A DNA stretch of 32,256 bases from JAKOQB01 sp036824465 (lineage in GTDB: Bacteria > Pseudomonadota > Gammaproteobacteria > Burkholderiales > Burkholderiaceae_F), in contig DAITAC010000048.1 of the NCBI GenBank assembly GCA_036824465.1, positions 1 through 32,256 of the forward strand, given 5' to 3'. The notes below the pieces were generated by a model that did no database searches, had not been told where the DNA came from, and worked only from the letters and a program-made list of their open reading frames with translations. This document shows positions 1-7,639 of the stretch, piece after piece. A program made the position numbers and the translations under genes. Within the stretch, counting starts at the first letter, position 1, and every line of letters starts with the position of its first letter.

Positions 1-7
1 CAACTCC

Positions 8-625
8 ATGTACTACGGGGAACGATTCAATTCTTTGACCCACCTGGTTGGCGCCGTGTTGGCGCTCGCGGGCGCGATCGTGCTCGTGGTGCTGGCAGCG
101 GTGAGTGGCGACCCGTGGAAAGTGATCGGCGTGTCAATCTACGGCGTGGCGCTGGTGCTGCTCTACAGCTTCTCCACGCTCTACCACAGCCTGCGCGGGC
201 GCGCCAAGAACATCCTGCGCGAACTGGACCACCAGAGCATCTATCTGCTCATCGCCGGCAGTTACACCCCGTTCTGTCTGGTGACGCTTCGCGGCATCTG
301 GGGCTGGTCGCTGCTTGGAATCGTGTGGACGCTTGCGGTGCTTGGCGGTCTGCAGGACCTGCGGCCGAGAACCGAAGCGCGAGTCCTGTCGGTGGTCATC
401 TACCTCCTGATGGGCTGGGTGGTCCTGGTGGCCTTGGTTCCCCTCTTGCAGGCGCTGGGTCCGGACGGTTTCGCGTGGGTCGCAGCGGGCGGACTGTTCT
501 ATACGGTCGGAATCCTCTTCTATGCGCTCGACTCCAGGCTGACCCACGCGCATGGTGTCTGGCACCTGTTCGTGATCGCAGGCAGCGCCACCCATTACTT
601 CGCGATCCTGCATTACGTGCTGTGA
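8..625 (+). CDS. trhA: Hemolysin III / TrhA (PAQR-family) membrane protein
   Basis: This is a 205-aa polytopic inner-membrane protein of the hemolysin III (YqfA/TrhA) branch of the PAQR superfamily, whose bacterial members are linked to membrane-fluidity homeostasis. The opening FNSLTHLVGA, the STLYHS motif after the second hydrophobic segment, DHQSIYLLIAGSYTPF and the terminal HAHGVWHLFVIAGSATHY are the family's conserved blocks. The histidines in STLYHS and in the last helix form the presumed metal site. About seven hydrophobic segments fill the chain and the length is normal. The ATG at 8 lies so close to the window edge that an upstream RBS cannot be judged, but the N-terminus looks natural for the family. 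The biochemical role is poorly known; the name hemolysin is historical. Confidence 0.9.
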   Translation: MYYGERFNSLTHLVGAVLALAGAIVLVVLAAVSGDPWKVIGVSIYGVALVLLYSFSTLYHSLRGRAKNILRELDHQSIYLLIAGSYTPFCLVTLRGIWGWSLLGIVWTLAVLGGLQDLRPRTEARVLSVVIYLLMGWVVLVALVPLLQALGPDGFAWVAAGGLFYTVGILFYALDSRLTHAHGVWHLFVIAGSATHYFAILHYVL

Positions 626-819
626 TCGGCCGGTTTCCGGGCCGTCCTCGTCAAGCGGCTCAGCGCCGAAGGGAAACGGCGACTTGCGTGCCAGTCATCG
701 GCATTAGCCACAGTCGAGGCCGGAGGACGATTCCGGCCGTGTAGCGACCCACTCCCGTCATCGAGAGCAGCCCAGCTCTGCTGCGAATCGATGCCTGCTG
801 CGACGGCACGCCATTCGCC
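626..819. other. Intergenic stretch, no gene seen
   Basis: No coding sequence is recognisable between the TrhA stop and the start of the BON remnant. Two GC-rich inverted repeats, CGGCCGG/CCGGGCCG just after the stop and GGCCGG/CCGGCC near 718-738, could fold after transcription of trhA. Neither is followed by a T-run, so a terminator is only possible. Confidence 0.4.
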
Positions 820-1099
820 TTGTTCACCCTGAACGGAGAAACTGAGCTACCTCATTCGGTCTGTCGTCTAAATAGGGTAAAAGAGCAACTGGAGCGTCCC
901 TGCTTTCTCTCTATCAAAGTGAAGGCGGCAGTGTCGAACAAACCTTCGCTGAAATCGGCTGCGGTCAACGTCGAGACCACTGGGCGCATGGTTCAGTTGA
1001 GGAGATCGATCAGTTCTCAGTCCGAAATTGACAAGGGCGGTCGAAGTGTGACGCGACTTCGAGCATGTGAGATTCGTCAGGGACGTGCGGGTTAAGGAG
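820..1099 (+). pseudogene. Decayed BON-domain (OsmY-like) protein
   Basis: From about 913 the + strand reads IKVKAAVSNKPSLKSAAVN, then VETTGRMVQL and SSQSEIDK. This matches the core of periplasmic BON-domain proteins, whose pattern is roughly TKVKAALL..PSLK...VNVET..GVVQLSGFV.SQAEIDKA. After about 1036 the match moves to another frame (from 1040), reading VEV, a TGA stop at 1049-1051, then RDFEHVRFVRDVRVKEQ. That is the expected BON ending (VEVARGVEGVKSVKNDMRVK). One frameshift, one in-frame stop and loss of the glycine-containing LSGF turn (now LRRS) show decay. The secretory N-terminus is not recognisable. BON proteins often sit beside DUF1328 genes, as here, in envelope-stress neighbourhoods. 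The match is by eye. Confidence 0.7.
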
Positions 1100-1160
1100 C
1101 AGCGGCAAATCAGTTCATCGGCAGTCGGACATCGGCCATCGGATCCAATGGAGGATCATC

Positions 1161-1322
1161 ATGTTGAAGTGGGCTGCAATCTTCTTCGTTATCGCGATCA
1201 TCGCAGCCGTCTTCGGTTTTGGCGGCATCGCGGCGGGCGCGGTGGAAATCGCAAGGGTTCTGTTCTTCATATTTCTCATCGTTTTCCTGATTACGCTGAT
1301 CATGGGGATGAAGCGAAGGTAG
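1161..1322 (+). CDS. DUF1328 (YtjA-family) small membrane protein
   Basis: This 53-aa protein begins MLKWAAIFFVIAIIAAVFGF and continues GGIAAGAVEIARVLFFIFLI, ending GMKRR. It is almost entirely two hydrophobic helices around a glycine turn, with a basic tail. That pattern and length are those of the DUF1328 family, found throughout Proteobacteria and of unknown function. A strong Shine-Dalgarno GGAGG lies at about 1150-1154, ahead of the ATG. The gene follows a decayed BON-domain gene, a usual partner. Nothing suggests it is itself damaged. Confidence 0.85.
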   Translation: MLKWAAIFFVIAIIAAVFGFGGIAAGAVEIARVLFFIFLIVFLITLIMGMKRR

Positions 1323-1361
1323 TCCGGAGCGCGACTGGATCTGCAGCGACCCGGTTACCAC

Positions 1362-1604
1362 ATGAAATCAGTGAGCGACGGCGGCTTCTACCGCTGGCTA
1401 CCCAGTGGATACCAGCCGAACTTCGTGCCCATCGAAAGTTGCGAGCCATCCGCCGGAGCGCCGGTTGATGTCCTCACGGGTATCCTCAACGAGGAGGGCA
1501 GCGCCTTCGCCCGGCTGGTCGACGTGGTGATCGACAAACAGGGTGCGTTGCTCCTGACCGACGATCCGGGAAATCTCGTCCGCCGCGTGGCCTCTCAAAG
1601 CTGA
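1362..1604 (+). pseudogene. C-terminal remnant of a PQQ-dependent sugar (sorbosone-type) dehydrogenase
   Basis: An open stretch of 80 codons contains PSGYQPNFVPI, PVDVLTGILNEEGSAFARLV and DVVIDKQGALLLTDDPGN followed by LVRRVA. These match in order the end of soluble PQQ-dependent sugar dehydrogenases of the sorbosone dehydrogenase type, roughly PSGY.VVFVPF...G.P.DFLTGFLNEDG.AYGRPVGVA.DKQGALLVADDVGN.VWRV. Those enzymes are several hundred residues long, so only the last blade is left. The ATG at 1362 has no convincing RBS and no signal peptide follows. Several conserved positions are altered (GRPVGVA to ARLVDVV, ADDVGN to TDDPGN). It is most likely non-functional. Confidence 0.7.
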
Positions 1605-1654
1605 GCCATCGGCTGCAAAGTATCGTGCGAGCGTATCGAAACGACGGAGAGTAA

Positions 1655-3091
1655 GTGTTATCACCGGCCCTGAAATCGGCGCTCCGATCGCTGCGCGCGC
1701 GTCATTGGCTGGCTTTGAGCCTGCTCGGCCTGTTCGGTCTGTCCGGCCTGCTCTGCTTATTCGGCTGCAGCAGCCTGCCGACTATCGTGCCCGACCTGGC
1801 ACGACGCTCGGGCCCTCCGGTGCAACTGGAAGGGGCGCGCGGCCCACTATCGGCCGCGCAAAGCAAGGCGATCCTTGAGGGCCTGCACAACCGCCGCCAG
1901 GACACCGGCATCTTCGACCGGCACCTGGCGCTCGAGGAAGCCATCGTCGGCAGCCCGTTGACCACCGGCAACCGGGTGATGTTGCTCCAGGACGGCCCGG
2001 CCACCTACCGGGCGATGCTGGCGGCCATCGTGTCGGCCCGGGATCACATCAACCTGGAGACCTACATCCTGGACGACGACGAAGTCGGCCAGCGCTTTGC
2101 GCAGGCACTGATCGACAAGCAGCGGCAAGGCGTGCAGGTCAATCTCATCCGTGACAGCGTAGGCACCCTCGGCACCCCGGCGGCCTTCTTCCAGCGGCTG
2201 GTCGACAGCGGCATCAAGGTGCTCGAATTCAATCCCCTCAACCCTCTGGTGGCGCGGAAGGTTTGGGAGTTGAACCAGCGCGACCATCGCAAGCTGCTGA
2301 TTGTCGACGGACGCACGGCGTTCCTGGGCGGCATCAACATCAGCAGCGTGTACTCCGGCGGCTCGTTCAGTCAGAGTTCGCGCGCACGACCCGACGGCAG
2401 CCCGGCGTGGCGCGATACCGACCTGCAACTTCAGGGGCCGGTGGTGGCCGAGTTCCAGAAGCTGTTCCTTGCGACCTGGGAAAGTCAGAAGGGCGATCCG
2501 CTACCCGAGAGAAACTACTTCCCGCGACTCGAGAGCGCCGGCCGGGAGGTGGTGCGCGCGATCGGCAGTTCGCCCGACGAACCCTACAGTCTGATCTACG
2601 CCACGCTGCTCTCGGCCATTGGCAGCGCCGAGACCAGCGTGCGCCTGACCAACGCCTACTTCGTCCCCGACCCGCAGTTGCTCGCCGCGCTCGAAGCCGC
2701 GGCCGGGCGCGGCGTCGACGTGACGTTGATCCTGCCCAGCCAAACCGACTCGTGGCTGGTGTTCCACGCCGGGCGCGGCTATTACGAGCAGTTGCTGCGA
2801 GCGGGGGTGAAGATCTACGAGCGGCGCGGAGTGATCCTGCATTCCAAGACGGCGCTGGTCGACGGCGTGTGGGCCACGGTCGGATCGACCAACCTCGACT
2901 GGCGCAGCTTCCTGCACAACCATGAGTTGGATGCCGTGGTACTGGGAGCAGAGTTCGGCGGCCAGGTGCAGGCGATGTTCGATAAGGACCTGGCGGCCTC
3001 GGACCCGATCACGCTCGAGCAGTGGGAGCGCCGCCCGCTCCACCTTCGCCTCAAGGAGTTGTCGGCCCGGGTCTGGGCGTACTGGCTGTGA
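1655..3091 (+). CDS. Cardiolipin synthase-like phospholipase D family protein
   Basis: This 478-aa protein has two PLD (HKD) catalytic motifs: HRKLLIVDG with His211 and HSKTALVDG with His396, the second followed by GSTNLDWRS and NHELD. That paired arrangement is typical of bacterial cardiolipin synthases, which join phospholipid head groups at the inner membrane. The N-terminus carries basic residues, a hydrophobic stretch at about residues 18-37 and LFGC ending at Cys38, which reads as a possible lipobox. The start is a GTG at 1655 with CGGAGA just upstream; no ATG is available near the signal sequence. Substrate is inferred from the family. It could be a ClsB/ClsC-type enzyme or another PLD-family transferase. 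It converges on the alpha/beta hydrolase gene, with a gene remnant between them. Confidence 0.85.
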   Translation: MLSPALKSALRSLRARHWLALSLLGLFGLSGLLCLFGCSSLPTIVPDLARRSGPPVQLEGARGPLSAAQSKAILEGLHNRRQDTGIFDRHLALEEAIVGSPLTTGNRVMLLQDGPATYRAMLAAIVSARDHINLETYILDDDEVGQRFAQALIDKQRQGVQVNLIRDSVGTLGTPAAFFQRLVDSGIKVLEFNPLNPLVARKVWELNQRDHRKLLIVDGRTAFLGGINISSVYSGGSFSQSSRARPDGSPAWRDTDLQLQGPVVAEFQKLFLATWESQKGDPLPERNYFPRLESAGREVVRAIGSSPDEPYSLIYATLLSAIGSAETSVRLTNAYFVPDPQLLAALEAAAGRGVDVTLILPSQTDSWLVFHAGRGYYEQLLRAGVKIYERRGVILHSKTALVDGVWATVGSTNLDWRSFLHNHELDAVVLGAEFGGQVQAMFDKDLAASDPITLEQWERRPLHLRLKELSARVWAYWL

Positions 3092-3130
3092 GCACGCCGA
3101 CGCGGTCGCGCTCTGACCCGCAAGCGCAGG

Positions 3131-3400
3131 CGTGAGCCGACGGACACGAGCTATGCCAGTCGAGGTATCGACGTACTGATGCTTGATGAGTTCGTGCGAT
3201 CGCTCAACCCGCGCACAAGACTCGTTGCGGTGACGCATCTGCTCCACGCCCTCGGATCCGGCAACGCGGCGTACCGCATGTCGATTGCGCGCATGCCAAA
3301 GTCGACGCGTTGCTGATTGAAGTCGCGCGCCCGGTCGGTGCCACACCTCACAATTGACGTGCAGGTGCTCGACTGCGATCTTTGCGCCTTCTCCGGAGAC
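3131..3400 (+). pseudogene. Frameshifted remnant of a SufS-type cysteine desulfurase
   Basis: Three consecutive + strand pieces in different frames follow the order of a group II cysteine desulfurase. Frame from 3152: GIDVLMLDEFVRSLNPRTRL then VAVTHLLHALGS (family: LLT.RTKLVAVTHVSNVLGT). Near 3290 the match shifts to HAKVDALLIEVARPVG (family: LAHAHGAKVLVDGAQAV). From about 3347 it shifts again to TIDVQVLDCDLCAFSGDY (family: PVDVQALDCDFYVFSGHK). The PLP-binding lysine of SGHK is gone (SGDY), and in-frame stops occur at 3314-3316 and 3353-3355. The remnant runs into the 3' end of the oppositely oriented hydrolase gene, so the rest of the desulfurase was probably lost when the two regions were joined. 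Confidence 0.75.
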
Positions 3401-4197
3401 TACTTGACCCCTTGCGCCACCTCGCGCGCATCAAGCACTCGCGCAACGAACTCGCTCACGGCCGCGAGCACGGCGGCCGGCTGATCCCGGTGCGGCGAGT
3501 GGCGGCAGTCGGCAAGCTTGACGAGATCGACATCGCGCGATTGGCGCGCGATGCGTTCGATCTGTTCCATCGTGCCGTACTCGTCATCCTCACCCTGGAT
3601 TGCGAGGATCGGGGAGCGGATGCCGGGCAGATACTCCTCGATGTTCCAGGCGCGAAACGCGGGATCGAGCCAGATGTCGTTCCAGCCCCGGAATGCGGAG
3701 TCGACGTTGGCGTGGTGCTTGCCGAGCTTGTCGCGGAGGCGGGTCGTTTCATAGACGACCTTCGCCTGCGCGATGCTGGTGACGGAAATGTCTTCGACCA
3801 TGACGTGCGGCGCCATCAGGACGAGCGCGGTTATGTCTCTGCGCGTGCCGCCGGCGTGGATCAACGCGATCGAGCCGCCGTCGCTGTGGCCGAGCAGGAT
3901 CGGCGACTTCACGTCGAGCGCATCGAGCATTGCCGGCAGCGCGTGCAGCGCCTCGTCGTGCATGTAACGTGCGGAGCGCTTCTCGGTGATCGGGTCGGAG
4001 CGGCCGTAACCGCGGCGTGAATAGACGATTGCCTCGCATCCGGTGGCGTCGGCGACCTGCTGCGGAAAGTCACGCCACATCGAAAGCGAGCCGAGCCCTT
4101 CGTGCAGGAACACGATTGGCGGCGCGCCGGACCGCGGATGCGCCGAGACGAGCCGCGCGTACTCGATCCGATGGCCTTCGACTTCGATGAACTTCAT
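3400..4197 (-). CDS. Alpha/beta hydrolase of the benzoate operon
   Basis: This 265-aa alpha/beta-fold hydrolase has the oxyanion-region motif FLHEGLGS, the nucleophile elbow GHSDGG, an acidic residue near GEDDEYG, and the late catalytic histidine in CRHSPHRDQP. No signal peptide is present, so it is cytoplasmic. The start codon overlaps the livF stop as ATGA, which makes it the last gene of the leftward benzoate operon. Genes like this are often found with benzoate-CoA ligase and box genes. A thioesterase or lactone/ester hydrolase that rescues CoA or clears a side product would fit, but the substrate cannot be read from the sequence. Confidence 0.85.
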   Translation of the reverse strand: MKFIEVEGHRIEYARLVSAHPRSGAPPIVFLHEGLGSLSMWRDFPQQVADATGCEAIVYSRRGYGRSDPITEKRSARYMHDEALHALPAMLDALDVKSPILLGHSDGGSIALIHAGGTRRDITALVLMAPHVMVEDISVTSIAQAKVVYETTRLRDKLGKHHANVDSAFRGWNDIWLDPAFRAWNIEEYLPGIRSPILAIQGEDDEYGTMEQIERIARQSRDVDLVKLADCRHSPHRDQPAAVLAAVSEFVARVLDAREVAQGVK

Positions 4198-4979
4198 ACG
4201 CCCAGGTGCTGCTGAATCAGATCGCCGCGCCGGCGCAGTTCTTCGCTCGTCCCGTCGAACACGACCTGGCCCTTGACCAGGATCATCGAGCGATGCGTGA
4301 TCGCGGTCACGGCGGCGTGGTTCTTGTCGACGATCACGGTGGAGATCCCGGACGTCGCAATCTCGCGCACGATGCGCCAGATGTCGCGCGCGATCAGCGG
4401 CGCCAGGCCCTCGGTGGCCTCATCGAGGATCAGCAGTTTCGGGTTGGTCATCAGTGCGCGGCCGATCGTCAGCATCTGTTGCTCGCCGCCGGACAACTGG
4501 CCGCCACCGTGGTTGATGCGCTCGGCCAGTCGCGGAAAAGTCGTGAGTACGCGTTCGAGCGTCCACGCGCTGTGACCATCGGTTGGCCGCGCAGCCATGA
4601 CCAGGTTCTCGCGCACCGACAGCGTCGGAAAGATGCCGCGTCCCTCGGGTACGTAGGCAATTCCCTGCTGCGCGATGCGATACGTCGGCGCGCGCGTCAT
4701 GTCGGCGCCGCGCACGAATACGCGCCCATCGCGCGGCTTCAACAATCCGATCAGCGTCTTCAGCAGCGTCGTCTTGCCCATGCCGTTGCGGCCCATCAGG
4801 CCGAGCGCCTCGCCGCCGCGGATCACAAAGTCCACGCCGTGCAGCACGTGGCTGACACCGTAGTAGGTGTGCAGGCCGCGGCCTTCGAGAAGCACCTCGT
4901 CCATGCCGCGTACAGACGGTCTGGTAAGGGGGGAGCCTCGAGGGGGCGCAGCCCCCTTGACATCTGATCCTTCAGCCAT
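4194..4979 (-). CDS. livF: Branched-chain-type ABC transporter ATPase (LivF-like), benzoate uptake
   Basis: This is the second ATP-binding subunit of a HAAT-type importer. It has Walker A GRNGMGKTT, the signature LSGGEQQ, Walker B LLILDEATEG, and the LivF hallmark HTYYGVSHVL near the start. The chosen ATG at 4979 overlaps the livG stop (ATGGCTGA) and has a GAGG Shine-Dalgarno six bases upstream, giving 261 aa. The family normally begins near MDEVLLEGRGLHTYYG, whose ATG is at 4904 and lacks a visible RBS. The extra 25 residues are encoded across a GC-rich hairpin, so either start is possible. With ligase and box genes in the same operon, benzoate or a related aromatic acid is the inferred cargo. 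Confidence 0.85.
   Translation of the reverse strand: MAEGSDVKGAAPPRGSPLTRPSVRGMDEVLLEGRGLHTYYGVSHVLHGVDFVIRGGEALGLMGRNGMGKTTLLKTLIGLLKPRDGRVFVRGADMTRAPTYRIAQQGIAYVPEGRGIFPTLSVRENLVMAARPTDGHSAWTLERVLTTFPRLAERINHGGGQLSGGEQQMLTIGRALMTNPKLLILDEATEGLAPLIARDIWRIVREIATSGISTVIVDKNHAAVTAITHRSMILVKGQVVFDGTSEELRRRGDLIQQHLGV
4941..4957. repeat. GC hairpin at the livG/livF junction
   Basis: AGGGGGC-GCA-GCCCCCT forms a perfect 7-bp stem with a 3-nt loop. It lies between the two candidate livF start codons (4979 and 4904), so it is either in a short intercistronic leader or inside the livF N-terminal extension. Confidence 0.7.
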
Positions 4980-5730
4980 GCAGCACCTCGTCCTGCCCGA
5001 GATACGCCTGCTGCACCTCACGGCTGGCCCGAATCATTTCGGGCTCGCCGCTGGCGAGCACCTGGCCGGTCACGAGCACGGTGATCACATCGGCCACGGC
5101 GAACACGGCGTCCATGTCGTGCTCGACCAGCAGGATCGCGTGGTCCGAACGCAGCGCCCGCAACAGCTCAACCATCTGCGCCGACTCTTCCGCACCCATG
5201 CCGGCGAGCGGTTCGTCGAGCAGCAGCACGGTCGCATCGGTGGCGAGCACCATCGCGATCTCGAGCTGGCGCTGCTCGCCATGGCTCAACGTGCCGGCGA
5301 TGATCTCTTCCCTTCCCGCGAGGCCGGCACGCTGCAACGCCGTGGCGGCCTGCTCGCGCGCATCGGCGAGCTGTGCCGCGTCGGTGAACAATCGCCAGGC
5401 GCGCTGGCGGCGCGATTGAGCGGCGAGCCGGCAGTTTTCGAACGCCGTGAACTTCGGAAAGATGTTGGTGCGCTGATAGCTGCGGCCGATGCCGATCATC
5501 GAACGTTGATACGACGTCAAGCGCGTGATGTCGCGGCCGCCAAGCAGCACGCGGCCCGAGGTCGGTGTCATGTCGCCGGACAGCATGTTGATGCAGGTTG
5601 ACTTGCCAGCGCCGTTGGGGCCCACCAGCGCATGCAGCTGTGAGCGCTGCAGCGACAGGCTCACGTCCTGATTTGCCGCCAGTCCACCGAAGCGGCGCGT
5701 CAGTTTCTCGGCGACCAGTATTTCATCCAT
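4972..5730 (-). CDS. livG: Branched-chain-type ABC transporter ATPase (LivG-like), benzoate uptake
   Basis: This 252-aa ATP-binding subunit has Walker A GPNGAGKST, the LivG-type insert with GRDITRL and the following IGRSYQRTNIFPKFTAFEN, the signature LSHGEQRQ, and Walker B VLLLDEPLAGM with the switch histidine in LLVEHDMD. Length and order match LivG. It overlaps livM by 8 bases at its start and livF by 8 bases at its end, which indicates translational coupling. It pairs with the LivF-like subunit to energise the LivH/LivM permease. Aromatic-acid specificity is inferred from the operon only. Confidence 0.9.
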   Translation of the reverse strand: MDEILVAEKLTRRFGGLAANQDVSLSLQRSQLHALVGPNGAGKSTCINMLSGDMTPTSGRVLLGGRDITRLTSYQRSMIGIGRSYQRTNIFPKFTAFENCRLAAQSRRQRAWRLFTDAAQLADAREQAATALQRAGLAGREEIIAGTLSHGEQRQLEIAMVLATDATVLLLDEPLAGMGAEESAQMVELLRALRSDHAILLVEHDMDAVFAVADVITVLVTGQVLASGEPEMIRASREVQQAYLGQDEVLHG

Positions 5731-6691
5731 GCGGCCGCTCGCGGGTCAGTGCGCGACGGATTCGGTCCGGCACCGCGGCCAGGCCACCGGGCAGGAACAG
5801 CACCGTGAGCACGATCGCCGTGCCCATCAGCAGCAGCCAGTGCTTGGTGGCCTGGGAAAAGAACTCCTGCATTGAGACGAATGCGAACGCGCCGGCGATA
5901 GCGCCGCCCAGGCTGCCCATGCCGCCCAGGATCACCATCAGGATCGCGTCGCCGGACCTGTGCCACGACAGAAGTTCCGGATTGACGAACGCGAACAGCA
6001 CCGCGTAGCAAAAGCCTGCCACGCCGGCGAGCGCGCCTGCCAGGGTGAATGCGCCGAGCTTGTAGCGATAGGTTGCGTAACCCAGCGACTGCATCCGGTG
6101 CTCGTTGCTCCTGATGCCGACCAGCACGCGTCCGAACGGCGAACGCAACACGCGCTCCAGGAGCAGAAACGTCAGTGCCAGCATCGCGACGACGAAGTAG
6201 TACGCGTGCACGCCATTGGCGAGATCGAATGGAGTGAAACCGAAGAGCGATGCGTCGGGCCGCGAATTGAGAAAGACACCGTCCGAGCCGCCGCCGATCT
6301 TCGTGTCGTGGAACAGCGAGAACACCATCTGCGCGAACGCCAGCGTGACCATGATGAAGTACACCCCCCGCGTGCGCAGCACGAAAAGGCCGATCACGAA
6401 CGCCGCGATTGCCGCGGCGAGCGCCGCAACCGGCAAGGCGATCCACAGGCTGACCGCCCCTGCGTGCGGTGTCAGCAGCACGAGCGAATACGCGGCGATG
6501 CCAAAGAAGGCCGCGTGGCCGAAGCTCACCAGCCCGGTGAACCCGATCAACAGATCCAGGCTCATCGCAAAGATCGCAAACACCAGGATCTTGGCGATCA
6601 GTTCGACGTAGTAGGGCGGGGCGAACCACGGCAACGTGAGCAGCAGCACCAGCAGCAAGAAGTTCACCCCAGGGATGACGCGACGTCTCAT
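5723..6691 (-). CDS. livM: Branched-chain-type ABC permease (LivM-like)
   Basis: This 322-aa inner-membrane permease begins MRRRVIPGVNFLLLVLLL at an ATG that overlaps the livH stop (ATGA). The conserved LivM blocks SLDLLIGFTGLVSFGHAAFFG, in its first part, then GIRSNEHRMQSLGY and ILGGMGSLGGAIAGA are present; the last is the EAA-like coupling region. About eight to nine hydrophobic helices are visible. An open frame continues far upstream of this ATG, but that portion is antiparallel-looking shadow sequence within livH and is not part of the protein. It forms the translocation pore with LivH. Confidence 0.9.
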   Translation of the reverse strand: MRRRVIPGVNFLLLVLLLTLPWFAPPYYVELIAKILVFAIFAMSLDLLIGFTGLVSFGHAAFFGIAAYSLVLLTPHAGAVSLWIALPVAALAAAIAAFVIGLFVLRTRGVYFIMVTLAFAQMVFSLFHDTKIGGGSDGVFLNSRPDASLFGFTPFDLANGVHAYYFVVAMLALTFLLLERVLRSPFGRVLVGIRSNEHRMQSLGYATYRYKLGAFTLAGALAGVAGFCYAVLFAFVNPELLSWHRSGDAILMVILGGMGSLGGAIAGAFAFVSMQEFFSQATKHWLLLMGTAIVLTVLFLPGGLAAVPDRIRRALTRERPHG

Positions 6692-7539
6692 CCGCCGCTC
6701 TTGCGCAGAATGCCCTCGGGCCGCCACAGCAGCACCGCGGCCATCACGACGTAGACCAGGATTCCGGCGTAATCGGGAAACACGACCTTGCCGAACGTGT
6801 CGGTGAATCCGATCACCAGCGCCGCCAGCAGCGCGCCCCACACGGAACCGATGCCGCCGATCACCACGATCACAAACGAGACGATCAGCACGTGGCTGCC
6901 CATGCCGGGATACACGGTTGACACCGGTGCGGCGATCATGCCGGCGAATGCGGCAAGCGCCACGCCGAGCGCAAACACGATGCGATAGACGAGATTGATG
7001 TTGATCCCGAGGGCGGCCACCATGTCGCGGTCGTGAGAACCGGCGCGGATCATCATGCCGAGCCGGGTGTAGCGGATCAGGAAGTACAGTGCGACGGCAA
7101 TGGCCAGGCACACGACGGAGATGAACAATCGATACACCGGATAGCTCAGCGTTTCGGTGAGCGCGATCGACGCTTGCAGCAGTTCCGGAATCGCGACGCT
7201 GTGCACGTCGTTGTCGACCAGGATGCTGCGTGCTTCCTCGAAGAACAGGATCAGTCCGTAGGTGAGCAGAACCTGCTCCAGGTGATCGCGCTTGTACAGA
7301 TGCGTGAACACCGCCCATTCGAGCAGCCAGCCGAAGATCAGTGCCAGCGGAACACCGATCGCGAGCGCCAGCATCAGGCTGCCGGTGGCGCTCGACAGCA
7401 CGAACGCCAGGTACGCACCGATCATGTAGAAGCTGCCATGGGCCAGGTTGATGATGCCCATGATCCCGAAGATCAGCGTCAGTCCGCTGGCGACCAGGAA
7501 CAGCAGCAGCCCGTACTGAACCGCGTTCAGGACCTGGAT
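6688..7539 (-). CDS. livH: Branched-chain-type ABC permease (LivH-like), N-terminus lost in an assembly gap
   Basis: The visible 283 residues start at IQVLNAVQYGLLLFLVASG and continue with LTLIFGIMGIINLAHGSFYM, the classic beginning of LivH after a few residues. VIGGIGSVWGALLAALVIGF near the end is the coupling region. Only about 5-10 N-terminal residues and the start codon should be missing, because LivH proteins open with a short tail before this block. The frame appears to stay open through the Ns and into downstream sequence at 7640-7686, but that part is out of frame within the livK 3' end and is not real. It partners with LivM. Confidence 0.88.
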   Translation of the reverse strand: MQVLNAVQYGLLLFLVASGLTLIFGIMGIINLAHGSFYMIGAYLAFVLSSATGSLMLALAIGVPLALIFGWLLEWAVFTHLYKRDHLEQVLLTYGLILFFEEARSILVDNDVHSVAIPELLQASIALTETLSYPVYRLFISVVCLAIAVALYFLIRYTRLGMMIRAGSHDRDMVAALGININLVYRIVFALGVALAAFAGMIAAPVSTVYPGMGSHVLIVSFVIVVIGGIGSVWGALLAALVIGFTDTFGKVVFPDYAGILVYVVMAAVLLWRPEGILRKSGG

Positions 7540-7639
7540 NNNNNNNNNNNNNNNNNNNNNNNNNNNNNNNNNNNNNNNNNNNNNNNNNNNNNNNNNNNNN
7601 NNNNNNNNNNNNNNNNNNNNNNNNNNNNNNNNNNNNNNN
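7540..7639. other. 100-N assembly gap (livK-livH junction)
   Basis: Exactly 100 Ns, a conventional placeholder for a gap of unknown size. The right flank begins at the stop codon of the livK-like gene and the left flank lies just inside livH. The flanks do not repeat each other, so real sequence (the livH start and the spacer) is missing here, unlike at the gap in boxA. Confidence 0.95.

Noticed and set aside
6692..7318. Longer LivM reading frame extending into livH
   Set aside because: The extra part overlaps livH in another frame and is arginine-rich without helices; the ATG overlapping the livH stop fits operon coupling.
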